A stretch of 10,183 nucleotides of DNA, taken from contig CAAGIE010000046.1 in the NCBI GenBank assembly GCA_900769835.1, forward strand, positions 1-10,183, read 5' to 3'. The notes beneath the pieces were generated by a model. The model did not search any database. It had not been told where the DNA came from and saw only the letters and a list, made by a program, of their open reading frames with translations. The DNA is from an uncultured Oscillospiraceae bacterium. GTDB taxonomy: Bacteria > Bacillota > Clostridia > Oscillospirales > Oscillospiraceae. This document shows positions 1 to 7,747 of this stretch, one piece after another. Position numbers and translations under genes: made by a program. Position 1 is the stretch's first letter. Each line of letters opens with the position of its first letter.

Positions 1-1
1 G

Positions 2-592
2 AATAATCCCGCCACTTTGGGCAATATGTCCGTGGGGGATAAGATCCTCAACGGCTTTTTCCAGTCGGTGACTATGCGTACCGCGGGTTTTGCGTCGGTG
101 GATCAGGGCGCTCTCACCGACGGCGGCAAGGTGGCATCCATCCTGCTGATGGTGGTGGGCGGTTCTTCCGGCTCCACTGCCGGCGGTGTGAAGACCGTGA
201 CGGTGATGGTGGTGGCGCTGTTCCTGCTGGCGCGGCTTCGTGGCAGAAGCAATGTCAGCGTGTTCCGCAGAAATGTGCCGAGAGAGAAAGTGCTGGACGC
301 TATGACCATCCTGCTGATGGTGGCGGGTCTGGCAATGGCGGGAAGTCTTTTGATCTGCGCCACCTCCGGTGTGCGTTTTACCGATGCGTTGTATGAAGCA
401 GTGTCTGCGCTGGCGACGGTGGGCATGACCACAGGTATCACCCCCACATTGAGCGTGGCGGCGAAGATCTGTTTGATCGTGTTTATGTATTTTGGTCGGG
501 TGGGTATCCTGACGGTGAGCCTGGGCTTCTTGATGGGCGATCGGGCGGAAGAGAGATACCGTTATGCGGACACCAACCTGTTGATCGGTTAG
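2..592 (+). CDS. Trk/Ktr-type potassium uptake channel subunit, C-terminal part (5' end outside window)
   Basis: This is the membrane channel subunit of a Trk/Ktr potassium uptake system, moving K+ (often with Na+) inward across the cytoplasmic membrane. The frame is open from base 2, so the 196 residues seen are the C-terminal part of a protein normally about 450 residues long; the TTG and ATG codons near the window start are internal. Two pore loops with the selectivity-filter glycine are visible: TMRTAGFASVD, and later ALATVGMTTG. The segment MVVGGSSGSTAGGVKT between them is characteristic of the TrkH/KtrB family. Three hydrophobic membrane stretches can be read, around bases 135-235, 295-360 and 460-540. 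The stop codon lies inside the ribosome binding site of the next gene, which encodes the regulatory subunit. Family is sure; TrkH versus KtrB naming is not. Confidence 0.93.
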   Translation, partial: NNPATLGNMSVGDKILNGFFQSVTMRTAGFASVDQGALTDGGKVASILLMVVGGSSGSTAGGVKTVTVMVVALFLLARLRGRSNVSVFRRNVPREKVLDAMTILLMVAGLAMAGSLLICATSGVRFTDALYEAVSALATVGMTTGITPTLSVAAKICLIVFMYFGRVGILTVSLGFLMGDRAEERYRYADTNLLIG

Positions 593-602
593 GAGGTAAC
601 CT

Positions 603-1250
603 ATGAAATCTTATGTTGTGATCGGCCTGGGCAGATTTGGTACAGAACTTGCCTGCAAGTTGTGCGCCCTGGGTTGCGATGTGATGGTCATTGAGAGAAG
701 CAGCGATCTGGTGCAGCAGGTGAGCCAGAAGGTGACCCACGCCGTGGTGGGCGATGCCAGAGATCTGGGCGTCCTGCGGGCGCTGGGTGTGCAGGATTTC
801 GACTGCGCCGTGGTCTGCATTGGCGACAATCTGGCAGACTCTGTGCTGGCCACCATGAACCTCAAGGAACTGGGTGTGCCCCGCGTGGTGTGCAAGGCCC
901 ACGATGAGACCCACCGTCAGGTGCTTCTGAAACTGGGCGCAGATCAGGTGGTGATCCCCGAGCAGGAAAATGCGGCGCGTCTGGCCAAGAGCCTTTCCAG
1001 CCACAATGTGCTGGATTATATCGAGTTGTCCGCGGAATACGGCATCATCGATGTGCCTGCGCCCAAGTCCTGGGTGGGTAAGTCCCTGAAGGAGTTGAAC
1101 GTTCGGGCAAAACTGGGTCTGAATATCATTGCAGTTAAGTGCGGGGAGAATATCAACGTTTCTCCTGCGGCAGACTATATCATCACCGACGCAGATGTGA
1201 TGGTGGTGCTGGGCGACAATAAAGCCCTCAAAGCGGTGCAGAAATTATGA
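603..1250 (+). CDS. TrkA/KtrA-type potassium channel regulatory subunit (RCK protein)
   Basis: This cytoplasmic subunit gates the upstream K+ channel protein by binding nucleotide. The 215-residue length fits KtrA-like proteins with a single RCK unit rather than the doubled, roughly 450-residue TrkA of E. coli. The N-terminal Rossmann fold starts with GLGRFG (residues 8-13), followed by an acidic residue, E31, at the end of strand 2, as expected for binding of the nucleotide ribose, and by a GDARD motif. The RCK_C domain covers roughly residues 135-215; in several Gram-positives this domain binds cyclic di-AMP, which shuts K+ import, but whether it does here cannot be read from sequence. The start is set by AGGAGG at 591-596, six bases before the ATG and overlapping the stop of the channel gene. 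Its own TGA overlaps the ATG of the next gene. Confidence 0.95.
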   Translation: MKSYVVIGLGRFGTELACKLCALGCDVMVIERSSDLVQQVSQKVTHAVVGDARDLGVLRALGVQDFDCAVVCIGDNLADSVLATMNLKELGVPRVVCKAHDETHRQVLLKLGADQVVIPEQENAARLAKSLSSHNVLDYIELSAEYGIIDVPAPKSWVGKSLKELNVRAKLGLNIIAVKCGENINVSPAADYIITDADVMVVLGDNKALKAVQKL

Positions 1251-1993
1251 GCCAGAGAATTACGTCAAGAAAAAATCCCCTGATCCAGCAGGTGCGTAAA
1301 CTCCTTTCCTCCCGCAAGGAGCGGGAAAAGGAAGGCCTGTTTGTGGCAGACGGCACAAAACTTTTGGCGGAGGCGGTGACCTGGTGGCCGGGTCTGCGGA
1401 TGGTCATTCTGTCCGACGGCGTGGAGGCAGAAGTGCCGAGCCACGTGGAAGTGGTGCGGGTGCCGGAGGAGATCATGGAGTATGTTTCGCCCATGCAGTC
1501 GCCTCAGGGCGCGTTGTTTCTCTGCGCGCTGCCGGAAAAGTCCGCGTTTGTACCCCGGGGGGGTATCCTCCTGCTGGACGGCATTCAGGATCCCGGCAAT
1601 TTAGGCACGATCCTGCGTACTGCAGATGCGCTGGATATTCCGGTCGCGCTGCTGGAGGGATGCGCGGATCCTTACAGTCATAAAGTGGTACGGGCAAGTA
1701 TGGGCGCGGTGTTCCGCAGACCGGTGGTGCAGACTACCTGGAGCGAGGTGCAGGCCGCTTGCAAAGAAAAGAACATTCCCGTGGCGGTGACGGCTCTGTC
1801 GGATACGGCAGTGGATATCCGCACCGCAAATTTGAGCCGGATGGCGGTGGTCATCGGCAGTGAAGGCCAGGGTGTCCGTGGGGAGATCCTGGAACAGGCA
1901 GATAAAAAACTCATTATTCCTATGAATGCCCATTGCGAGTCCTTGAACGCGGCCATCGCCGCGGCCATTGCAATGTGGCAAATGAAGCTGTAA
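1247..1993 (+). CDS. SpoU/TrmH-family RNA 2'-O-ribose methyltransferase (RlmB-like)
   Basis: This enzyme transfers a methyl group from S-adenosylmethionine to a ribose 2'-OH in structured RNA, most likely 23S rRNA. Residues 1-90 form the substrate-binding domain of SpoU enzymes (SRKNPLIQQVRKLL, then a GLFVADGTKLL stretch). The catalytic trefoil-knot domain follows with all three family motifs: DGIQDPGNLGTILRTADAL with N118 and R124, VVIGSEGQGV with E206, and IPMNAHCESLNAAIAAAI with S232 and N234. The 248-residue length is normal. The ATG overlaps the previous stop codon as ATGA and no clear Shine-Dalgarno precedes it, so translation is probably coupled to the potassium gene. The exact RNA target (for example the RlmB site or another 23S position) cannot be told from sequence, so no symbol is given. 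Confidence 0.93.
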   Translation: MSQRITSRKNPLIQQVRKLLSSRKEREKEGLFVADGTKLLAEAVTWWPGLRMVILSDGVEAEVPSHVEVVRVPEEIMEYVSPMQSPQGALFLCALPEKSAFVPRGGILLLDGIQDPGNLGTILRTADALDIPVALLEGCADPYSHKVVRASMGAVFRRPVVQTTWSEVQAACKEKNIPVAVTALSDTAVDIRTANLSRMAVVIGSEGQGVRGEILEQADKKLIIPMNAHCESLNAAIAAAIAMWQMKL

Positions 1994-1995
1994 AC

Positions 1996-2008
1996 AGAAA
2001 GAAGGCGT
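1996..2008 (+). promoter_or_regulatory. Ribosome binding site leader deciding the GTG start of dprA
   Basis: The 13-base leader AGAAAGAAGGCGT ends four bases before the GTG start at 2013. The Shine-Dalgarno core is GAAGG, one base off the AGGAGG used by most neighbours. The identical 13 bases, at the same distance from the start codon, precede plsX at 6705-6717, which supports both start assignments. Confidence 0.7.
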
Positions 2009-2012
2009 TCCT

Positions 2013-3215
2013 GTGGAGAAGTACTGGATCTGGTTGTCCCTGCGTAAAATGTCGGAAAGACAGAGAAAGCAGTTGGCGGAGACAGTATCGGATCCCCAGG
2101 AACTTTTTCGTAGGGTCTTCACGGCAGGAGAATTGCCGGAGGACCTGCTGGAAACCATGAACGACAAGGATCTGACCCAGGCGGAGAAGATCTGGGAGGA
2201 TTGCAAAGCCAAAGATGTGCGGGTGTTGGGTTTTGCCGACAGAGATTACCCGCCCCGTCTGCGGAGTGTGGAGGATGCGCCGGTGGTGTTGTACTGCCTG
2301 GGTAATGTGCCCCGGTGGGAGGAATACCCCCTGGTGGGTGTGGTAGGCACCCGCAAACTCTCCGGCTATGGCGAGCAGAATGCGTTAAGATTGGGTAAGC
2401 AGATCGCCGATTGCGGCGGCATTGTGGTTTCCGGCGGCGCGGCAGGTGCGGATGCGCTGGCAATGGACGGCGCGTTGACTACGGGAAGACCGGTGGTGGG
2501 CGTACTGGGTACCGGTGTGGATATCTGCTATCCCGCGGAGAATAAGGAACTGTTCCAAAAGACGATCCATCAGGGTTGTCTGTTGTCGGAGTACCCGCCC
2601 GGCACCAAGGCAAAACCCTGGCAGTTTCCCCGCCGAAACCGGATCATCAGTGGCATCAGCCACGCGCTTTTAGTAGTGGAAGCGCCCGTGGAAAGCGGCG
2701 CGCTGATCACCGCCCAAATGGCAAAGGAGCAAGGGCGGGAGGTCTATACCGTCCCCGGCGGCGTGGGTCTGCAAAATGCAGAGGGCAGCAATCGCCTTTT
2801 GCAGCAGGGCGCTACGGCGGTGCTGTGCGGCTGGGATCTTATGCGGGATTTTGAAAGCCTTTTCCGGACGGTGGAGAAAGCGCCCGGAAGCACCGAGATC
2901 TATCAGAAATTTACGCCTGTATTTGTAGCACAAAAGCCAAAAATTCCGGTGCCGGAGGAGAGGAAAAAGCAACAAGTTCACAAAAATAAGGTTGACAAGT
3001 TGGAAAAATCCTCTTATAGTATCCCCGTTGAGCGTTCTGCGCTGACCCCGGACGAAGAACTGATCTGCAGCTATCTGCTTCAGGGACCACGGGATCCGGA
3101 GGTGCTGCTTACGGAGCTGAATATGCCCTCGGCAAAGGCGCTGACGATTCTTACAAAACTGACTCTGACCGGTGTGGTGGTGAGCCATCCCGATGGAGGC
3201 ATCAGTCTGAAATAA
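2013..3215 (+). CDS. dprA: DNA processing protein DprA/Smf
   Basis: DprA binds incoming single-stranded DNA during natural transformation, protects it and loads RecA. The gene is also kept in many bacteria not known to be transformable. The 400 residues show a less conserved N-terminal helical part, then the extended Rossmann core (LDH-like superfamily) with GVVGTRKLSGYG around residues 109-120, SGGAAGADALAMDGAL around 139-154, GVLGTGVDICYPAEN from about 163, and the SEYPPGTKAKPWQFPRRNR region from about 192. A lysine-rich, probably disordered linker (about residues 310-340) leads to a C-terminal winged-helix domain (about 345-400). The GTG start is chosen for its spacing from the GAAGG site at 2001-2005; a downstream start would cut into the N-terminal domain. 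The linker DNA also holds a likely promoter for topA. The gene contains TTA codons, unlike the four genes after it. Confidence 0.95.
   Translation: MEKYWIWLSLRKMSERQRKQLAETVSDPQELFRRVFTAGELPEDLLETMNDKDLTQAEKIWEDCKAKDVRVLGFADRDYPPRLRSVEDAPVVLYCLGNVPRWEEYPLVGVVGTRKLSGYGEQNALRLGKQIADCGGIVVSGGAAGADALAMDGALTTGRPVVGVLGTGVDICYPAENKELFQKTIHQGCLLSEYPPGTKAKPWQFPRRNRIISGISHALLVVEAPVESGALITAQMAKEQGREVYTVPGGVGLQNAEGSNRLLQQGATAVLCGWDLMRDFESLFRTVEKAPGSTEIYQKFTPVFVAQKPKIPVPEERKKQQVHKNKVDKLEKSSYSIPVERSALTPDEELICSYLLQGPRDPEVLLTELNMPSAKALTILTKLTLTGVVVSHPDGGISLK
2992..3020 (+). promoter_or_regulatory. Likely sigma-70/SigA promoter inside dprA, driving topA and following genes
   Basis: A perfect -35 hexamer TTGACA (2992-2997) is followed after exactly 17 bases by TATAGT (3015-3020), five of six matches to the -10 consensus. 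It sits in an unusually AT-rich stretch coding for the lysine-rich linker of DprA. The start of transcription would fall near 3027, giving a leader of roughly 200 bases before topA. Sequence match only; activity is inferred. Confidence 0.65.
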
Positions 3216-3232
3216 TTTTTCGGAGGAACCTC

Positions 3233-5398
3233 ATGGCATCGAAACTTGTGATTGTGGAGTCGCCCTCTAAGGCGAAGACCATCGGCAAATATCTGGGCGC
3301 AGGCTATACGGTGAAAGCCAGTATGGGACACCTGCGTGATCTGCCCAAAAGCGTGATGGGCGTGGATATTGATGGCGGTTTTATCCCCCAGTATGTCCCC
3401 CTGGAAACAAAGAGCGAGCTGATCGACGAATTGAAGAAGGCCGCGAAAAAGGCCGATGCCGTCTATCTGGCAACCGACCCTGACCGCGAGGGTGAAGCGA
3501 TCTCCTGGCACCTCAAAGAACTGCTGGAACTGCCGGATCACAAGGCACACCGTGTAACTTTCAACGAGATCACCAGCAAGGTGGTCGTGGATTCTATCAA
3601 CCATCCCCGGGCCATTGACGAAGCGCTGGTGGATGCCCAGCAGGCACGTCGTATCCTGGACCGCATCGTGGGCTATCAGCTTTCTCCTCTGCTGTGGAAG
3701 AAGGTGCGCCGCGGTCTGTCTGCAGGTCGTGTGCAGTCTGTGGCGACCCGTCTGGTGGTGGATCGCGAAAACGAGATCCGCGCATTTGTGCCCAAGGAGT
3801 ACTGGACTCTGGAAGCCACTCTGGAGCGGGTAGATAAGCCCGGCGCGTTCCTGGCGCGTTACTATGGCCCCGGCAAGAAAAAGGAACTGGAAACTGAGGC
3901 GCAGGTTCAGCAGGTCATCAGTGATATTACCGGCAAGCCCTTTACTGTGGTCAGCGTGAAGCAGGCAGACAAGAAGCGTACTGCCGCGCCTCCCTTCACC
4001 ACCTCTACCCTTCAGCAGGAGGCTTCCCGCAAACTGAACATGACCCCCAAGCGCACCATGGCCATCGCCCAGCAGTTGTATGAAGGCGTGGACGTGGCAG
4101 GTATGGGCACTTTGGGTCTGATCACCTATATGCGTACCGACTCCCTGCGCCTTTCCGACGAGGCAATGAATGCCGCCGCCGATTTTATTAAGGATCGCTA
4201 CGGCAAGGCTTATTATTATGGTAAGCACCACACCTTTAAGGTGAAGTCCGGCGCCCAGGATGCCCACGAAGCCATCCGCCCCACCCACGTGGAGTTGGAC
4301 CCCGAGTCTATTTCCGGCAGCCTGACCAAGGAGCAGTACCGACTCTATAAACTGATCTGGAGCCGCTTCCTGGCATCCCAGATGGCAAACGCCGTGTATG
4401 ACACTGTGGCCATCGACACCCAGTGTGATAAGCATATCTTCCGTTCCACCCACCAGAGTGTCCGCTTTGCAGGTTTCCTGGCGGTGTACGAGGAGGGTAA
4501 GGACGAGGAAGATGAGGTAGTGGGCGATATGCTGCCCGACTTGCAGGAGGGCGAAACTGCGGCCTGCCGCAAACTGGATCAGCAGCAGCACTTTACCCAG
4601 CCTCCCGCCCGTTATACCGAAGCAACCCTGGTTAAGGCAATGGAAGAAAAGGGCGTAGGCAGACCTTCTACCTATGCATCTATCGTTTCCACCATCCAGG
4701 ATCGTGAATATGTCAATAAGTCCGACCGTCGTCTGGCACCCACCGCTTTGGGTGAGGTGGTCACCGGTCTGATGCTGGAACGCTTCCGCGACATTATCGA
4801 CGTGGAGTTTACCGCCAATATGGAAAACAAACTCGATGATGTGGAAGCAGGTCAGCGGAACTGGAAGGAAGTCCTGGCGGACTTCTATGAGGGCTTCCAT
4901 CAGGAAATGCTGGAGGCAGAGCAGGCTCTGGACGGCGTCCGTGTCAAGGTGCCGGACGAAGTCACCGAGGAGATCTGCGAGATCTGCGGCCGGAATATGG
5001 TGGTCAAGATCGGCAGATTCGGTAAGTTCCTGGCTTGTCCCGGTTTCCCCGAGTGTACCAACACCAAGCCCATCGTGGAGAAGATGCCCGGTCGTTGCCC
5101 CAAGTGCGGCAGCACCCTGCTCAAGCGTAAGAGTAAGCGCGGCTACGCATATTATGGCTGCGAAAAGGGCGCGCAGTGCGGCTTTATGAGTTGGGATGTC
5201 CCCACCGCGGAGGACTGCCCCAAGTGTGGCCAGACCCTGTTTAAGAAAGCAGGTCGCGGCAGAAATAAGCCTTTCTGCATCAATGAGGACTGCGAAAACT
5301 TCCTGCCGGAAGATAAGCGCGGCTACTACAAAAAGCCCACCGAGGGCGAGCAGGAAAAAACTCCTGCCAAGAAAACAAGAAAGAAAAAGGAGGCGTAA
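3233..5398 (+). CDS. topA: Type IA DNA topoisomerase I
   Basis: Topoisomerase I relaxes negative supercoils by cutting one DNA strand through a covalent tyrosine link and passing the other strand. The N-terminal TOPRIM domain carries the conserved E9 (VIVESPSKAKTIGKYLG) and the metal-binding D82-P-D84-R-E86. SAGRVQSVATRLVVDRE follows, and the catalytic tyrosine is Y299 in GLITYMRTDS. Three C-terminal four-cysteine zinc ribbons are visible: C582/C585/C602/C608, C622/C625/C643/C649 and C662/C665/C682/C687. The protein ends in a lysine-rich tail that probably contacts DNA. The 721-residue length is typical of Firmicutes. The ATG follows GGAGG at 3222-3226. It probably has its own promoter inside dprA, which would suit an enzyme whose expression commonly follows supercoiling. 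No TTA, CTA or TCA codon occurs in it. Confidence 0.98.
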   Translation: MASKLVIVESPSKAKTIGKYLGAGYTVKASMGHLRDLPKSVMGVDIDGGFIPQYVPLETKSELIDELKKAAKKADAVYLATDPDREGEAISWHLKELLELPDHKAHRVTFNEITSKVVVDSINHPRAIDEALVDAQQARRILDRIVGYQLSPLLWKKVRRGLSAGRVQSVATRLVVDRENEIRAFVPKEYWTLEATLERVDKPGAFLARYYGPGKKKELETEAQVQQVISDITGKPFTVVSVKQADKKRTAAPPFTTSTLQQEASRKLNMTPKRTMAIAQQLYEGVDVAGMGTLGLITYMRTDSLRLSDEAMNAAADFIKDRYGKAYYYGKHHTFKVKSGAQDAHEAIRPTHVELDPESISGSLTKEQYRLYKLIWSRFLASQMANAVYDTVAIDTQCDKHIFRSTHQSVRFAGFLAVYEEGKDEEDEVVGDMLPDLQEGETAACRKLDQQQHFTQPPARYTEATLVKAMEEKGVGRPSTYASIVSTIQDREYVNKSDRRLAPTALGEVVTGLMLERFRDIIDVEFTANMENKLDDVEAGQRNWKEVLADFYEGFHQEMLEAEQALDGVRVKVPDEVTEEICEICGRNMVVKIGRFGKFLACPGFPECTNTKPIVEKMPGRCPKCGSTLLKRKSKRGYAYYGCEKGAQCGFMSWDVPTAEDCPKCGQTLFKKAGRGRNKPFCINEDCENFLPEDKRGYYKKPTEGEQEKTPAKKTRKKKEA

Positions 5399-5401
5399 AC
5401 C

Positions 5402-6706
5402 ATGGACACGGTGAAGGTGATCGGCGCCGGCCTCGCAGGCGCGGAAGCGGCCTGGCAGCTGGCGCAGCGGGGGATCTTCGTGGAACTTTATGAAATGAAG
5501 CCGGAAAAGAAGAGCCCTGCCCATCATACAGATACCTTTGCCGAACTGGTTTGCTCCAACTCTTTGCGGGGTGACCGCCTGGAAAATGCGGTGGGTCTTC
5601 TGAAGGAAGAACTGCGGCGGATGGGCAGTCTGATCCTTTCCTGCGCAGAGGAAACCCGGGTGGAGGCAGGCGGATGCCTGGCCGTAGACCGTCAGGGTTT
5701 TTCCGATCTGGTGACGGAGAAGATCCGAAATCATCCCAATATCAAAGTGATCCCTGGTGAGGTCACCCGGGTGCCGGAAGGCCCGGTGATCATCGCCACC
5801 GGCCCGCTGACCTCCGATGCGTTGTCCGATGCCATCGGGGAGTACTTCGGCGAAGGCTATCTCCACTTCTTCGATGCGGCGGCACCTCTGGTCACTGCCG
5901 AGTCTGTGGATATGGAGCAGGCCTGGTGGCAGTCCCGGTATGACCGTGGAACTCCGGATTATGTAAACTGCGCCATGAACAAGGAGCAGTATGAGGCTTT
6001 CATTGCGGAACTGATCAGCGCCGAGGAAGCCCCGGTCCACGGTTTTGAGGATAAGAATGTTTTTGAGGGTTGTATGCCCGTGGAGGTCATGGCCCGCCGT
6101 GGTCAGGATACTCTGCGTTACGGCCCGTTGAAGCCGGTGGGTCTTACCGACCCCAAAACCGGAAAGGAGCCCTATGCGGTGGTGCAGCTGCGGCAGGATA
6201 ATGCCGCAAAGAGCGTGTATAACCTGGTGGGCTTCCAGACCCATTTGAAATTCGGCGAGCAAAAGCGGGTGTTTACGATGATCCCCGCTCTGCAAAATGC
6301 AGAGTTTGTGCGCTACGGTGTGATGCACCAGAATACCTTTTTGCAATCCCCCAAGCTGCTGGATGAGACCTATGCCGACCGCAGAAATCCCCTGGTGGCC
6401 TTTGCCGGACAGATGACCGGCGTGGAGGGCTATGTGGAAAGCGCCGCATCCGGATTTTTGGCGGCGGTATCTATGGCCGCAAGAGTCCAGGGCAGGGAAG
6501 TTCCCAAGTTCCCCAAGGAAACTGCCATCGGTGCGCTGGGACTTTACATAAGCGACAGCCGCATCGAGAATTTCCAGCCGATGAATGTGAATTTCAGCAT
6601 CATCGCCCCGCTGGAGCAGAGAATTCGCAAGAAAGCAGAGAAGAATTTGGCGATTGCCAACCGCTCCCTGGCCATCATCGACGAGATGGTGCAAAAGGGC
6701 ATATAG
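5402..6706 (+). CDS. trmFO: TrmFO, folate- and FAD-dependent tRNA uridine-54 C5-methyltransferase
   Basis: TrmFO makes 5-methyluridine (ribothymidine) at position 54 of the tRNA T loop, taking the carbon from 5,10-methylenetetrahydrofolate and using FAD with NAD(P)H as reductant. The N-terminal FAD-binding motif GAGLAG spans residues 8-13, with E31 ending the second strand. CSNSLRGD follows with C51, and C224 lies in FEGCMPVEVMARRG; both match the two functional cysteines of the B. subtilis enzyme (C53 and C226) with one constant offset. A C-terminal GQMTGVEGYVESAASG stretch completes the FAD site. At 434 residues it has the usual family length. It starts three bases after the topA stop, with AGGAGG (5388-5393) inside the end of topA, so the two genes are tightly linked as in many Firmicutes. 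Confidence 0.97.
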   Translation: MDTVKVIGAGLAGAEAAWQLAQRGIFVELYEMKPEKKSPAHHTDTFAELVCSNSLRGDRLENAVGLLKEELRRMGSLILSCAEETRVEAGGCLAVDRQGFSDLVTEKIRNHPNIKVIPGEVTRVPEGPVIIATGPLTSDALSDAIGEYFGEGYLHFFDAAAPLVTAESVDMEQAWWQSRYDRGTPDYVNCAMNKEQYEAFIAELISAEEAPVHGFEDKNVFEGCMPVEVMARRGQDTLRYGPLKPVGLTDPKTGKEPYAVVQLRQDNAAKSVYNLVGFQTHLKFGEQKRVFTMIPALQNAEFVRYGVMHQNTFLQSPKLLDETYADRRNPLVAFAGQMTGVEGYVESAASGFLAAVSMAARVQGREVPKFPKETAIGALGLYISDSRIENFQPMNVNFSIIAPLEQRIRKKAEKNLAIANRSLAIIDEMVQKGI

Positions 6707-6717
6707 AAAGAAGGCGT
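6705..6717 (+). promoter_or_regulatory. Ribosome binding site leader deciding the plsX start
   Basis: AGAAAGAAGGCGT is identical to the leader of dprA and again ends four bases before the start codon. This places initiation at ATG 6722. The in-frame GTG at 6716 would sit only two bases from GAAGG and is rejected. Confidence 0.7.
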
Positions 6718-6721
6718 GTTT

Positions 6722-7744
6722 ATGAAAATTATTCTGGACGCAATGGGTGGCGACAATGCACCTCTGGCACCTGTACAAGGCGCGGTTGAGGCGGTAAAGA
6801 TGTTTAACATCCCCGTGACTCTGGTGGGTCGCGGTCAGGAGATTCTGGAAGCACTGAAGACCCTGGGCTATGAGAATCTGCCTCAGGGCCTGGAGATCAC
6901 CCACGCGGACGAAGTGGTGGATATGCACGACGATCCCGCTACTGTGGTGCGAAGCAGGAAGAATTCCTCTATGATTATGGGTCTGAAGATGCTGGCTGAC
7001 GGCGAGGGTGATGCCTTTATTTCCGCAGGCAGCACCGGCGCGCTGCTTACCGGCGCTACCCTGGTGGTAAAAAGAGTCAAGGGCATCCGCCGCGCGGCAA
7101 TGGGCCCCCTGATTCCCAATAAAAAGGGCGGTCACACCGTACTGCTGGACTGCGGCGCCAACGCAGAATGCACGCCTGAGTTCCTGCTGCAGTTTGGTCT
7201 GGTTGGCACACTGTATGCCCGCAAGCAGTTGGGCATCGAGAACCCCACTGTGGGTCTTTTGAACATCGGCACCGAGGACACCAAGGGTACCGCTCTGCAG
7301 AAAGAGGCTTATGCTTTGCTGACCACTGCCCACGAAAAGGGCCTTTTGAACTTCATCGGCAACATTGAGGCAAGAGATGTGCCTCTGGGCGGCGCCGATG
7401 TGGTGGTGGCAGACGGCTTCTCCGGTAATATTCTTCTCAAGTCTATCGAGGGCACTGCCTACTTTATGGCAAGCCTGATGAAGAGTATGTTCAAGAAAAA
7501 TATCTTCACCATGCTGGGTGCGCTGTTCTGCAAGTCCGGCGTGGATAAGATCAAAAAACTGCTGGACTATCGCCAGACCGGTGGCACACTGTTTTTGGGC
7601 ATTAAAAAGCCCGTCGTGAAGGCACACGGCTCCTCCGATGCGCTGGCATTCCGCAACGCGGTGCGTCAGGCGGCAGAGGCCGCAAAGGCAGATTTCTCTG
7701 AGGAACTGGAGCAGGGACTGAAAATGCTCGTAAGCGAGGAGTAA
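6722..7744 (+). CDS. plsX: Phosphate acyltransferase PlsX
   Basis: PlsX converts acyl-ACP and inorganic phosphate into acyl-phosphate, the acyl donor that PlsY uses to start phospholipid synthesis; it is a soluble enzyme that associates peripherally with the membrane. The N-terminus MKIILDAMGGDNAP is the hallmark of the family and fixes the start at 6722. Further family segments are HADEVVDMHDDPA, GDAFISAGSTGALL, GPLIPNKKGGHTVLLDCGAN, GTEDTKGT, and VVADGFSGNILLKSIEG. The 340-residue length is normal. It lies 15 bases after trmFO and three bases before rnc. The acyl carrier protein gene often found between plsX and rnc in Firmicutes is absent here. Confidence 0.97.
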   Translation: MKIILDAMGGDNAPLAPVQGAVEAVKMFNIPVTLVGRGQEILEALKTLGYENLPQGLEITHADEVVDMHDDPATVVRSRKNSSMIMGLKMLADGEGDAFISAGSTGALLTGATLVVKRVKGIRRAAMGPLIPNKKGGHTVLLDCGANAECTPEFLLQFGLVGTLYARKQLGIENPTVGLLNIGTEDTKGTALQKEAYALLTTAHEKGLLNFIGNIEARDVPLGGADVVVADGFSGNILLKSIEGTAYFMASLMKSMFKKNIFTMLGALFCKSGVDKIKKLLDYRQTGGTLFLGIKKPVVKAHGSSDALAFRNAVRQAAEAAKADFSEELEQGLKMLVSEE

Positions 7745-7747
7745 GAA

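Noticed and set aside
483..1004. Minus-strand frame of 173 codons opposite the potassium genes
   Set aside because: It overlaps two clear genes completely, has no ribosome binding site that I can see and shows no recognisable domain.
6716..6721. GTG start for plsX two codons upstream
   Set aside because: It is only two bases from the GAAGG site, and the conserved family N-terminus MKIILDAMGGDNAP begins at 6722.
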